NCBI GenBank assembly: GCA_028023455.1
Contig: JAQFVV010000181.1
Location: forward strand, 74,501 to 138,500
Direction of reading: 5' to 3'
Source: Epiperipatus broadwayi
Lineage: Eukaryota > Onychophora > Udeonychophora > Euonychophora > Peripatidae
DNA: 64,000 bases
Part shown: in pieces, positions 11,681 through 23,632 of the stretch
How positions within the stretch are numbered: position 1 is the stretch's first letter
How the letters are laid out: each line of letters begins with the position of its first letter
Notes under the pieces: model-generated
Told to the model about the DNA's origin: nothing
The model's input: the letters and a program-made list of their open reading frames with translations, nothing else
Database searches by the model: none
Translations under genes and position numbers: made by a program

Positions 11681-12116
11681 TTGAGTCGTTATGGATATAA
11701 ACATAAAATTTAAGTCTTAATTATATGTTAAATTCATATAGTATAAATTTATTATATATATTTTAAAAAAACATATAGAATGAAAAATGTTGCTGAATAC
11801 ATGGACTTTCTAATTTTTTTATTTTAAATGCATTTATTTTTGAAAGTGATATAAATTTGAAAAAAAAAGAAATAATTTTTGAACTATTTTGATTTTTGTT
11901 TTATAATCATAGATAATTTTGAATTATTTTATTTTTTATTTTCTTGATCAGTTACTTATTGTGTAAAATATTAAAAATAATTTGTTTTGTTTTGTTACTA
12001 ATGTTAACTTATAATGTATAATTATTTTTTAGTAAATGAGTACATATATAAATTCATAATATTATGAATTCATCATTTAACTATGAGAATATTAGAATTA
12101 TATATATATATATATA
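11681..12116. other. AT-rich DNA, nothing recognised
   Basis: No features seen. Confidence 0.5.
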
Positions 12117-12258
12117 ATAGTATTATTTCTGGGAGCTTCCATGTAATAAAAATAAAATATCTAAATAGCTGTCATTTCAGTATAATAACAAGTGCTGAAA
12201 ATCAGTCATTGAGCTATTATATTTTTTATTAAATGAAAGCTCCCAGAAATAATACTAT
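12117..12258. repeat. Imperfect inverted repeat
   Basis: Outer arms atagtattatttctgggagc (12117-12136) and its complement (12239-12258) are almost perfect; similarity continues inward with indels. Flanking this on both sides are direct copies of an (a/c)tatgagaatatta plus (TA)n block (about 12080 and 12272). These could be part of the duplicated target or of the element. Confidence 0.65.
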
Positions 12259-12737
12259 AAATGTATCATGTATCCATGAGAATATTAAAATTATATATAT
12301 ATATATCACTATTTTAATCTAAATAAATAAAAATATAATTCAGAGAAGTTACAGATAGATAGTGTATAACCTAATTTGATAGAAGTCATTCAAATGGTAT
12401 TCAACAGATGATAGCCTAACTACAGAGAGATTGGTAATGCATGTTTTAGGTGTAAGGTGATACAGACTTGTATGTGAAAGAGAAGGACTGACATGCAAAA
12501 TTCAAGATAATAAGTGAATGAATTGTTAAATATAACAAAATACATAGTAGTATTTTATATAAATAAGTAATATAATATAAATAAAAAACAAAATGTCATT
12601 GTTTCTCCACACAGCTGTTTTAATATTCCAAATAGACAACTGGCTTTTAAAATACAAAGCAAAACATAAATAGCTATAAAACATACCCTTGATTACTTAA
12701 ATAATAGATAAACCATTTAATCTATATAATTTAAGTG
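12259..12737. other. AT-rich DNA, nothing recognised
   Basis: No features seen. Confidence 0.5.
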
Positions 12738-12916
12738 TTGGTTGTTAATGAACATACAGAAAAGGTATTTTTTTAATATTCAACTTTATTACTGCCTAGC
12801 ATGCTTTCAATATATGCCATGAATATGATATAGTAAATATATTGAAAGGATTCTAGGTAGTAATAAATCAGAATATTAAAAAATACCTTTACTGTATGTA
12901 TATTCATTAACAACTA
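12738..12916. mobile_element. Fold-back element with about 79-bp arms
   Basis: Left arm about 12738-12816 and right arm about 12836-12916 are inverted with a few mismatches; they meet over a spacer of about 19 bases. The outer ends read ttggttgttaatgaacatac and its complement. No ORF. Not obviously related to the other fold-backs in the window. Confidence 0.75.
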
Positions 12917-14057
12917 AGTATTACGTTCATTGAGAAAAAAAGAAAATTAGTAACAAATGAAGTATTAAAATTGTACATATTAAGGAATGTCAGCAGCATT
13001 TTTAAAAAATGCTATCACCAAACCTCAAACATATTCAGAGCATAGGGAGTGTGAAAGATGATAAGAAAATGACTTGCTTATATATTAATATATGCCTAAG
13101 AATTATGAATTACTTTTTTTTTCATTTAATATTTTTTTGCAAATTTGTATGATTTTGAAATTGTGAGTGGTGAATCCGTTGAATAAACTAATTCAAAGAA
13201 ACGAGTTTCTCAATAAAAATGTGTTTATTTTTTGCCACATGATATATCTATTAAATATATTAGTCTTTTGATTATTTAATATTTTTAATATTTAAATCAT
13301 AAATAATTTTACTGTAAGTCATTTTATTTCTTATACTTCTAAAATCGTAAGTTGTGTAAATAATCTTAAAATCTTATGAAATATTTATTTAATAAACTTA
13401 ATTTTAAAATTGTATTTTATTTTGAAAACCTTTATTTAAATATATATATATATTTGGGAAATAAATAATGTTTGTCAAAATAAAATAACCATTATTTTCA
13501 TATATATATATAAATAATCATTATTTTCATATAGAGAGAGAGAGCGAGAGAAAGGGGGAGACAAAAAAATTAATATGAGCAGGTAAATAATAAATTGATT
13601 AGAAATTTTTTTTATTTTAATACTTATATTTTATTTATCTATTATTGCATTTTTTATCATTATTGTAAAAAAATAATTTTAAAATATAATGACTAATATT
13701 TTTATAATAAAAACCTGAAAATTTTAATGATCTAATTATATTAAAAAAGAATTTTTTATATATCAATCTAAAATATAAAGCAAAAAGTAAACAGAGAAAT
13801 AAAAACCTTTGAAATATTGCATAATGTTTTAAGGCTTATTCTTATTTTAAATCTAATTATTTGTTAAAAAAATTTCAATTCATTATTATTATTATAATAT
13901 ATATTAAAGTAAAACACAATTCTGAAGGGTTTACAGCATTATTAAATTTATATATATATATATGCGTGTGTGTGTGTGTGTCTATATTTGTGTGAAGATA
14001 TATATTCAATTCAATTCAATTCAATATCCATTTATTATGTGCATTTCAACATTTACA

Positions 14058-14062
<5 letters not shown>
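12917..14062. other. AT-rich DNA with short simple repeats
   Basis: Contains short (AT)n tracts, a purine block (GA-rich, 13533-13570) and a duplicated attattttcatata block (about 13492 and 13520). No gene. Confidence 0.5.
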
Positions 14063-14105
<43 letters not shown>

Positions 14106-14160
14106 AAAAAAATAAAAAAAAAAAAAATAATAATAAAATAAAAAAAATAAAAAAAAAATA
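14063..14160. repeat. Long interrupted poly(A)
   Basis: About 40 uninterrupted A, then A-runs broken by single T. The Lys-rich frame across it is not a gene. It could be the tail of an old retrotransposed sequence, but nothing recognisable lies to its left. Confidence 0.9.
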
Positions 14161-14834
14161 TTTAAATATAATTTTTTTCAATTTATTATTTTTTTTTTTT
14201 TTTTTCATTTCAATTTAAATTAATAAAAAAAATATTAAATATTAAAAAAGTTAATTATAAATTTATACAATTTTTAAATAATTTATTAAAAAAAAATTTT
14301 TTTAAAATTATTTAATTTTTTTAAAGGATTTTTTTTTTTTTTATAATATATAAGCAATTAAGGATAAAAATTGTGTAATGTATAGTGTGATAAGCCTATT
14401 ATGTCCACTGTTTATTTATGGAATTCAAAAAAGTACTAAAGTTATAATGATGTATTCTTTAAAATAATAATCGATTAGCTTTTTAAAATTTATTATTAGA
14501 AATAAATAAAATGTTTCATGCTCTTTCGTACTTAGAAAAAAAAAAATTGGCAATAATTCAAAATTACAGGTAATTTTTCTAAATAAGTGTTAACTATTCT
14601 TGCTAAATTGGAAGCTGACTTTGCTAAATATGTGTACACCTTAATTCATCTATTATGCTGTAGGAAATTTATAGCTGTGAATTGAAATTTGTTTATTAAT
14701 TGAAAGGTCATACAATAGTTTTATAAGTATTTGTATGAGGACAAGATAACTGTGATAATTTCTAAGGATCAAGTTATATTTTCTTTGTAATATTTCCTAC
14801 TGTAATTCTAACGCTGTCTTTAAATAATCAAGCT

Positions 14835-14836
<2 letters not shown>
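14161..14836. other. AT-rich DNA, nothing recognised
   Basis: No features seen. Confidence 0.5.
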
Positions 14837-15071
<235 letters not shown>

Positions 15072-15074
15072 TAA

Positions 15075-16160
15075 TTTAATAAACATATAATCTCCTTGTG
15101 ATAAAAAATCATGCATGGAGCTTAACAAAAGTACATGTGCAAATAAAATAAAAAAAACAATAATATATAATAAAATAATTAAATATAAGTAAAAAGTTTT
15201 TCATTATCATCAATTATAATCCAGTCCATAATAAATTTTTTTCAAAGTTTTTCTTGATGGGTCATTAACATTAAATTCAATGTTCCTTATAAAAATATTG
15301 TGAAATCTTGGACCAAGATAACATTTCTGATATTGACAATGAGTTTTAAAGTAAGCTGGTTCAAATAATAAATCAAAATCACTTGATCTAGTCACCATTA
15401 TTGATGAAGAATTATTTTTGTTCATTCCATTGTATTTAATATAATAACACAAAATATTCACTAAACATAATTGATGAATAGTTAAAACTCCAGCACACTT
15501 ATATAATTCAAGTCTTGGCAAATCCAAAGGTTTAAACAAAATGATTCTTAACATAAAATTTTGTAGTGTTTGTAAAGACTTCAAAAAATATGCTGCAGTG
15601 CCACCCCATAACCATAACAAAGTCTGCTTAAAAAAATTTGCTTATATATACTTAAAAGGACAGATTTATTCAAACAATCTCTTAATCTATAAAAAAAATT
15701 AAGTTTTCTTAATTTTACTTGAAGCCAAAAAATATGCTTATCCCAATGTAAATACTCATCCAAAACCAAGCCAAGGTAAGAAATTGTTGATGTCCTGGTA
15801 ATTTTCTGACAAGACATTTGATTCACCTCAGGCAATTGAATTAACAAGTTTTTTGCTGGAATATTTTTAAGAGAATATATTATGTAATTACACTTATTAA
15901 TATTTAGCAGTAATTTATTATTGTTCATCCATTGTGTAATTTTAAATAAATCTTCATTCACAAGTTTCTCAAGTAAACTATATGAAACAGCTGAAGTAAC
16001 CAAAGCAGTATCATCTGCAAAACAAAAAATGTTAGAATGAAGAGAAAGATCAAGCAGATCATTAATATAAACAGTAAATAACAATGGACCCAGGACTGAA
16101 CCTTGAGGAACTCCATATCTAATTATTTCAGAATCACTCAAAAATTATTAATTTTAACAA
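15075..16160 (-). mobile_element. 5'-truncated non-LTR retrotransposon
   Basis: Holds the RT C-terminal half and 3' UTR on the minus strand. The 3' UTR (15209-15075) runs into the AAT array. The 5' side ends abruptly near 16160 next to another AAT tract (16183-16213), so the copy is truncated before the N-terminal RT blocks and the endonuclease, the usual fate of LINE insertions. Confidence 0.8.
15210..16141 (-). pseudogene. Non-LTR reverse transcriptase fragment (Jockey/CR1-like)
   Basis: From 16141 downward the frame reads [20 protein letters not shown], then [12 protein letters not shown]. These are RT blocks B and C, with both catalytic aspartates of FADD intact. Next come [34 protein letters not shown] and the thumb region. 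Near 15600 the frame shifts by one and continues to 15210 ([20 protein letters not shown], ending TLKKIYYGLDYN), the C-terminal part seen after RT in Jockey/CR1/I-type elements. The RT copies element RNA at a nicked target. The fingers and the first catalytic Asp are missing, and there is one frameshift, so the copy is dead. Confidence 0.85.
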
Positions 16161-16178
16161 ATTAGCCTCTATTACTTA

Positions 16179-16327
<149 letters not shown>

Positions 16328-16394
16328 CTTTTATTTTCTTATGTGTTCTTCTGTGGATATCAACACCAGCTAAATATACATGCTGTTGTGGTGT

Positions 16395-16733
16395 TCAAGT
16401 GGAAGCAACTGAATGCAATTGTCTATCCGAGAGTGTGTCCGTTGGAGTTCCTGTTATTTGTAGGTCAGAGTTATTAGATTTTATTTTTTTTTTAAACGGA
16501 ATGGATTGCTTTGTTGGAGCATGATTCACTGGTGATTTACATTTTATAGCGGTAGATTGATTATTATTATCTTGAATCAATTTAGTTACATCAATTCCCT
16601 TTTTTCTTTTTGCAATTTTTTTATTTTTTGTTACTAATTGAAATGGAATGGAATCTTCCGCGAAAATATCTTCAAGCTCACTTGATGAGGATGAGCTAAA
16701 AGTTAATACTGAACACACATCAGATAATCCTAA
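16395..16733 (-). other. Unassigned Ser/Lys-rich open frame
   Basis: The minus strand is open for about 113 codons: LGLSDVCSVLTFSSSSSSEL, DIFAEDSIPFQLVTKNKKIA, KRKKGIDVTKLIQDNNNQST and a Lys-rich end, with stops on both sides. Composition is protein-like: an acidic/Ser N-terminus, then a basic KKIAKRKKG stretch that could bind nucleic acid or act as an NLS. No family is recognised. It might be ORF1-type sequence of a retroelement, a host exon, or chance. It lies between two retroelements of opposite orientation; the opposite strand is full of stops over most of it. Confidence 0.3.
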
Positions 16734-17307
16734 TGCAAATTATCCTGGACACATTAAACCAAACAAAACTTAGTGATATATCATGAATAAAGAACTATAT
16801 CCAACTGTTTTTATTTTATTTTTATTTTATCCAATTTGTGTTAAATACTCTGTTGTAATGATTTTTTTGTTAATTTTTATGTTTGGTAGGGGTTCATTGC
16901 TGATTACATTGACCCAGCTAAAATACATATGTCACATTAATAATATTATACACACACTACATGACAAACAACCACACATAATTACATCTTATACCCATAA
17001 ACTAAATAAACATAAACATTATAATAAACAAACACATATATCTATAAATTATAAACTCAGTAATACATTTTTCCTTTTATTATTAAACATGCTATATCTA
17101 TTCTCATTATATACTATACAAAATTATTACCTTCCTTTAACATCCTATCCCACTGTTATATTGGATAGACTGTTCCAGTCTTCATATGACTATACTTACT
17201 CCATAAAATCTTACTTTCCACTACCAAGATCATTAACAACTACAAACATTATGCATATACAGCAAATTACCATAATCATTGTACAATCTAGAATTACTCA
17301 TGCTAGT

Positions 17308-17963
17308 ATCAATTACTGAAGTTAATGTCAGAGGGATAAACTCACCCCATAGAATGTTTGCCATTACCAGCTGGATTCGGCAATTCACACCACATATTTT
17401 TTTTTTACAGAAACCAAATGCTCAGTAAGTTCTCCTTTTAAACCTGAGCAGCATCTTGCCAAGTTTGGATATACCAGATTTTCCACATCAAACTATTCAG
17501 CTGCAGGAATAGGAGTACTCATCAATAGGAATTCTCCATTCCAATCTTTCAACAGCTTATATATTGATCACTCTTCATAATGCAGCATGCACAATAAATA
17601 TTATAGCATTATACTTATATAATCAACCAATACTCATACACCAGCTTATTAACATAATTAATTTAACACTAGCAACAAATCCACACCCCATAATTCTCTT
17701 GGGTGACTTTAATATGTCATACCAAGACTTTACGATGAAATATCTTCATAAAATTAAAAAAAGGCTAATGATCTCAGAAGGTTTCTTTTCATCAAATACA
17801 ATATCATTTTTCACTAAAAATCATTCATCACTAATAGATCTACTCTTTTACTCTCCTGAATTGCACTTTATAATTACACCCTCCCTAAACCCAGTAGCTT
17901 TTTCTGACCATCATGCCCTTAATGTCGTATTAAATTTAGATATGCAGATACACTCAACACTTT
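17308..17963 (+). pseudogene. APE-type endonuclease domain of the element, decayed
   Basis: Three frames together spell an apurinic-type endonuclease. 17308-17430 gives ITEVNVRGINSPHRMFAI and then PHIFFLQKPNAQ; the catalytic Glu expected after the Gln in this motif is Lys (QK). 17490-17579 gives YSAAGIGVLINRNSPFQ. 17564-17963 gives PHPIILLGDFNMSY, LIDLLFYSP and AFSDHHALNVVL, so GDFN and SDHH are kept. The enzyme nicks target DNA to prime reverse transcription. At least two frameshifts and the Glu-to-Lys change show the copy cannot nick. Confidence 0.75.
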
Positions 17964-18177
17964 TACTGAACAATACCACCCATTTATTATTAAAAACAAA
18001 TGCTCCTGAAGCCATAATATCTAATGCATACATTTATTTTAAAAAATTGACATACTTTCACTCCAACCAACAGAAGCTTGATTTTCCTTCATTAATATTT
18101 TAGCTTCTAACATCAAACATTATACTGCAAGAAATCCTTCTCCTACTGCACTTAGCAAAAAATTAGATATACTGCAT

Positions 18178-19572
18178 ATGAAGCTAAAAAGCACACCTAC
18201 CAGCTCAAATTCAGTTAATACCATAATGTTACTAAAGCAAGAGTTCAAACAGACACAACTTACACTAGCTAATTATCTTTCTATTAAAAAAGCCAAAATT
18301 TTTTTAAAAAACCCCCATGACTGGTCAAGGGCATATATCAAATGGGCATTAGGCTATAACTCTAATATAACCACACCCTCACCCATATTAATAAATGATA
18401 AAATGATTACCGGAATAAATATGCTTCCACCAATTAAACAATATTTTAAAACTAAATTTCAAAAGCTACCTATGCCAATTCTCGCTCCACTTTATTTTGG
18501 TATGTCACAAACTATCCTTAATATATCTAAAGAAGACATTACAAATAAATTAAAAACTATTCCAAACAACTCGCATCTAGGAACACATGCCATTGCGAAA
18601 TTTTTGCTTGAACACCTTAGCCACTTTACTATTCCCATAATTTACAATATGCTACATTACTTGTCAAATTAAATTCATAGTATAGAACTACTCTATCCTG
18701 TCTCACTAGTGCCCTTTCTAAAAAAACCTTTACTACCCTCCCCTCTCAATAATCTTAGACCTATATCTATGTCCCCACTAATCATTAAAATAATAGAATC
18801 CATTATTAAAGATAAAATCCAGCCTCTTATATTACCTACTCTATCTAAATTTCAGTTTGCCAAAAAAGGCTCATCCATCCCCGAGGCTCATGTCTTATTT
18901 AGGGCACTAACTGATGACATTCGCCACCATAGAAAAGCTGCACCTATTGCAGTACAATTAGATATTGAAGCTGCCTTTGATTCTGTGCCTATTGAAAAAC
19001 TCTTAGAAGTGCTTGGTAGTCATGGAATCCCGATTCCAATTATGTATATTTTAGCTAATCTCTTTATAAATAGAAACATACACATCACCTTAAATGGAAA
19101 AATGTCATCAGAATTCACTCCACATAATTCAATTCCCCAAGGTTCACCCCTTAGTGCCCTCCTCTTCATCACCTACATTAATCCCCTCTTACTTCAAATT
19201 GAAACTGAACTACCGGGAATACAAACAATTTTTTTAAACCGTACAATTAATCATATTTCATTCATGGATGACATAACTGTTTTTCTTCCCTCACAGAAAT
19301 TGTTACCAAAACTACATAACATATTAAAAAAATACACAAAAGATTATACTCTAAAATTCAATCCCGAAAAAATGGCCACATGGTCCATACTTTCTGGCAC
19401 TCCAATTAAAACAAAAGTTGAAACCCGACCTCATAACTTTCTGGGAATACCCTTCCATCAATCAGTAAATATAATGAGAATAAATATACAAAATCAATTA
19501 ATCATTTCAATACAAAAAATTATTAATTTTCTAACTAAAGCTTATCTTTCAATACACACAAGATATCTCTAA
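18178..19572 (+). pseudogene. Reverse transcriptase of the Tx1/L1-like element
   Basis: One frame with a single in-frame TAA at 18670-18672. Before it lies the linker and fingers (HDWSRAYIKWALGYN, TIPNNSHLGTHAIAKFLLE). After it comes NNLRPISMSPLIIKIIESII, QLDIEAAFDSV with the first catalytic Asp, SIPQGSPLSALLFITYINPL, and HISFMDDITVF. The FMDD in place of the usual FADD keeps both aspartates. Then KFNPEKMATWSI and RPHNFLGIPFHQ follow. Near 19560 the frame shifts into the thumb. It copies element RNA at the target; here it is disabled only by a few point lesions. Confidence 0.85.
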
Positions 19573-19577
19573 TTAAC

Positions 19578-20015
19578 ATGCTAATCTATCCAAAAATTAA
19601 TTTCTATTCACCCACCATTAAATTCACAACCTCATTCATTAAAAAAATCAATTCTCTATGTACTAAATTGATCTGGAACCAGAAGACAATTTCTATTAGC
19701 ATTAATAAACTCCAAAAGCATTCAAAATTTAATGGCTTATCTTTGCATTCAATAAATACCTTTTATTATCAAAAATCCTATAATACACTATTTAAAATCT
19801 GCACTAACTTTCAGAATTTTCAGGTTTTCATTCCAATATCTCCTACTGACACACCTCCACCTATTAACAATAAGTTCATTAATAACCTAATTCAACACAT
19901 ATGTCAATACAAATTACCAGATAATATGTTTACAGCAAAAATTAAGTACTGGGATGCATATCAAAATATGACTAACCTAGATCTGCTTCAAACACCAGAT
20001 AGTACACTAAACTAA
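19578..20015 (+). pseudogene. Thumb/connection region of the same element
   Basis: Continues after a frameshift near 19560. LINMLIYPKINFYSP is the post-RT helix found in L1/Tx1 proteins as a LIxSLILPK-type motif. It is followed by FIKKINSLCTKLIWNQKTI and then GLSLHSINTFYYQKSYNTL, the GGLGL-x-x-x-x-YYQA-type block. Ends at a TAA; another frameshift separates it from the zinc-finger part. Confidence 0.75.
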
Positions 20016-20091
20016 CAAACAAATCTTTAATACAAAATTTAAATTTTGGTATTTAGAACCTAAATACTTAGACTTCCTCATCAAAATTAAC

Positions 20092-20421
20092 ATGGATGCA
20101 TTGCCAACAAGTGAATTTCTTTTCAATAAGAGGAAATATACTAACATTCAACCTATCTGTCCTTTATGTGGTAGGGAGGATGAAACAATGCAACATTTTT
20201 TATATCACTGCAATGCCTCACATATATATAGACAACTGATATCCACACTCATTTATAATTCTAAACCAATATGTGACATCTTAATAGAAAATATTCAAAA
20301 AGGAATATTTCCCAATATAAGGCTGTCCATCTTTATCATTTTTACTCTCTGGTTCTTAAGATGTCACTTTGTTTTTAATCAACATCGAAAATATAAATCT
20401 CTTTTTGAAAATAAAATCTAA
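20092..20421 (+). pseudogene. C-terminal Cys-His finger of the same element
   Basis: Reads DALPTSEFLFNKRKY, then CPLCGREDETMQHFLYHC, a C-x2-C-x8-H-x4-C finger, then YRQLISTLIYNSK and a hydrophobic stretch to TAA. Fingers of this type close ORF2 of L1, Tx1 and R1-type elements and bind element RNA or target DNA. The last 130 or so coding bases are repeated in the truncated second copy at 20837. Confidence 0.75.
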
Positions 20422-20756
20422 AATTAAAATGAGAGATCATTCTTTGGCCCGGGGATATAGTCAATGCCACCTGGAGCCTCATAAAATTATCTCCACAATC
20501 ATAACTCTTAAACAAAATCAGCAATGGACTAAAAAAACTTACAACCATCAATGAATAGCTTACTCATTAATTTACATGCCCCAATTTTATTTTCTTCTCT
20601 TTATGATTCATGTAATATTTGTTTACTATTTTTATATATATATAAAGAAATTATTATGTAAAAATTTTTTTAACATGTAATCAGAATATAGAAATTATGT
20701 AACATTTTTAATTTGTAATAACAATATAGACATAATAATAAAAAAACTTTTTAAAA

Positions 20757-20836
20757 CTACTACTACTAGTAGTAGTAGTAGTAGTAGTAGCAGTAGCAGT
20801 AGCAGTAGCAGTAGCAGTAGTAGTAGTAGTAGAAGA
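20757..20836. repeat. ACT/TAG/CAG microsatellite between two element copies
   Basis: Begins with about four ACT units, flips to TAG through a palindromic CTACTAG, then has alternating TAG and CAG units, then TAG and AGA. It lies exactly between the 3' end of the first copy and the 5' truncation of the second. Confidence 0.95.
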
Positions 20837-21305
20837 AGAAAATATTCAAAAAGGAATATTTCCCAATATAAGGCTGTCCATCTTTATCATTTTTACTCTC
20901 TGGTTCTTAAGATGTCACTTTGTTTTTAATCCAACATCACAAAAATATAAATCTTTTTTTGAAAATAAAATCCTAAAAATTAAAATTCTTTGGCCCCATC
21001 GGATATAGTCAATGCCACCTGGAGCCTCATAAAATTATCTCCACAATCATAACTCTTAAACAAAATCAGCAATGGACTAAAAAAACTTACAACCATCAAT
21101 GAATAGCTTACTCATTAATTTACATGCCCCAATTTTATATTCTTCTCTTTATGATTCATGTAATATTTGTTTACTATTTTTATATATATATATATAAAAA
21201 ATTATTATGTAAAATTTTTTTTAAGATTAATCAGAATATAGAAATTATGTAACATTTTTAATTTGTAATAACAATATAGACATAATAATAAAAAACCTTT
21301 TAAAA
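20837..21305 (+). mobile_element. Second, 5'-truncated copy of the same element's 3' end
   Basis: Matches 20286-20756 almost base for base with small indels: aatattcaaaaaggaatatt, then gcctcataaaattatctcc, then the same terminal cataataataaaaaaccttttaaaac. It starts in the last part of the finger ORF and stops, like the first copy, against a TAG array. It carries no intact coding sequence. Confidence 0.9.
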
Positions 21306-21894
<589 letters not shown>

Positions 21895-22309
21895 GGCTGG
21901 TTCATTTTTTAAAACTAGAATTAAACAGTTTTATAAATAAAATTATTTTAAAAAATGATTGCCCTTTCAGGGGATGAAATTCAGATATTATAAAAATGTA
22001 TATATTCAAACTATGATTTAATGACCAATTGTAGCTATTCTTATTGAGCTATAAACTGGACACAAAGTTTCCAGTGAAATTAAGATTTTAAAATGTATTA
22101 TTTTTATTCGTCTTTATAATGCAGGGAGCAGATATATTTTATAAATGTTAAATAATATATTAAACTTATTTTTTAAAAAATAGATAGCAATAGCAAATGA
22201 TTGCCAATAATGATCTAGTTATTTGTAGAAATATTTTATTGCTTAATTATTTTGACCTAATGTAGGGATGAAATTATAAACAACTTGTTTAATAATATAT
22301 TTATGTATA
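21895..22309. other. AT-rich DNA, nothing recognised
   Basis: No features seen. Confidence 0.5.
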
Positions 22310-22735
22310 TTAGAAGGGATTTGAACTCAGATTGTCAAGCTTCCTACAGCTATACATTCCATCATATGCAACCGATACACATGATCATATACTTGTGAAA
22401 AAGATAAATAATCTACATTATATATGTTTTGTATTAAACCAGCATTCATCAGTTGATCCAGATCATCTTTCATACACATATATAATCAGTGCTCAATTTA
22501 TATTAATATAGAAAATCGTCAACCTTTAAATAACAGACTTTAATCTTCTCTGCATCCACCTGTTCGGCCATTTATACCATTGAAAATCTGATGATGGAAT
22601 GCTCAAAGTCCTTGTTGATACTAATATTATTGTCATATCCATATTTTCTTTTAAGGCACTCTGACCCCTCACATATAGGATATTAATATGTTCATTTAAA
22701 TATGTACAAGAGGGAAGGGCAGAATGCATTCTGAA
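22310..22735 (-). repeat. Family X repeat, copy 2
   Basis: Same block order as 8485-8915, beginning with gggatttgaactcagattgt. The complement of that end is box B-like. Ends near aagagggaagggcagaatgc, matched by caagggatgggcagac in copy 1. The overlapping open frames on both strands (22526-22855 minus, 22724-22909 plus) are not conserved with copy 1 and are not called genes. Confidence 0.7.
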
Positions 22736-22784
22736 TATGTAATATTTAAATACAAGTACATTGTCTCTACTGAACTTAATGTAC

Positions 22785-23293
22785 TTAAAAGGGATTTGAA
22801 CCCAGACATTCAAGCTCCCTACAGCTATCCACTCCATGCTATACAACTGATACACATGACTATATATGTGAAAAAGATAAATAATTTAAATATATGTATT
22901 TCTTGTTGAACTTAGCACTCATCAGTTGTTCCAGATCATCATCTCCAACATACATATATAATCAGTGCTCAATTTATATTAAGATGGAAAAGCTTCAAAT
23001 TTTATGGACAGGCTTTAATCTGTTCTGCTCTCCAACTCTTTAGCTATCCATACCATTGAAAATCTGATAAATAAAATGTCCAAAGCCCATGTTGATGTGA
23101 ATATTATGTGAAGACTTAGAGTGACTTAATGTCAACATGGGTAAGGCAATAATATTGGCATTAACAAGGTCTTTGAGTAGTCCATCATCAGATTTTCAAT
23201 GGTATGGATGGTTGAAAAGTTGGAGAATGAAGAAGATTGAAGCCTGTCCATTAAAGTTTGAAGATTTGCTATCCTAATATAAAGTAAGCACAG

Positions 23294-23348
<55 letters not shown>

Positions 23349-23490
23349 TGGAGGTGATAATCAGGACCAACTGATGAGAGCTGGTTCAGCACAAAATATG
23401 GATCATTTATCTTCTCCCATGTACGTAAACATATATATCGGTTGTATAGGATGGAGTGGATAGATGTAGGTAAATCCTTTCTAATTGCAT
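22785..23490. repeat. Family X inverted pair
   Basis: 22785-23100 is a minus copy; 23115-23490 is a plus copy of the same sequence. The halves meet around 23105. The minus half starts gggatttgaacccagacatt; its complement contains GGGTTCAAATCCC. The plus half ends tataggatggagtggatag, a box A-like stretch. An (AT)n(GT)n tract at 23299-23349 expands the plus half. Confidence 0.75.
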
Positions 23491-23542
23491 TAAGTTCAGT
23501 ATAGAAAATATACTTCCATTTAAATATTATAAATATATATAT

Positions 23543-23632
23543 ATACTTGTGTGACCGAGTCGAAACGTCATAATATTAATATTTAATTTTTTTTTAACAC
23601 GGATGAACCCGCAAAATATGCTGTTTATATAT
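23543..23632 (+). mobile_element. Solo 3' end of PLE-like family C
   Basis: Reads acttgtgtgaccgagtcg, then GAAACGTC, an AT-rich stretch, then cacggatgaacccgcaaaat. The same sequence order occurs in both arms at 50.05-50.40 kb and partly at 63.5 kb. The CGAAACGTC motif behind a small hairpin is common at PLE 3' ends. No coding part is present. Confidence 0.55.

Larger units (their letters stand above)
17300..20757 (+). mobile_element. Tx1/L1-like non-LTR retrotransposon in a TAG array
   Basis: One element can be followed through an endonuclease, RT, thumb, a Cys-His finger and a 3' UTR ending taataaaaaaactttttaaaac, directly against ACT/TAG repeats. Upstream a TAG array ends at 16327; the exact 5' end between 16328 and 17300 is not resolved, and no convincing ORF1 was seen there. 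Thumb and tail order (LINMLIYPKINFYSP, then KLIWNQK, then FNGLSLHSINTFYYQKS, then CPLCGREDETMQHFLYHC) resembles the L1/Tx1 group. Several frameshifts and stops make it non-functional. Confidence 0.75.

Noticed and set aside
16783-17319. 178-codon plus-strand frame before the endonuclease
   Set aside because: Composition is that of random AT-rich DNA (Ile, Leu, Tyr, Thr), with no motif and no ORF1-like coiled coil or RNA-binding segment; it may be 5' UTR of the element.
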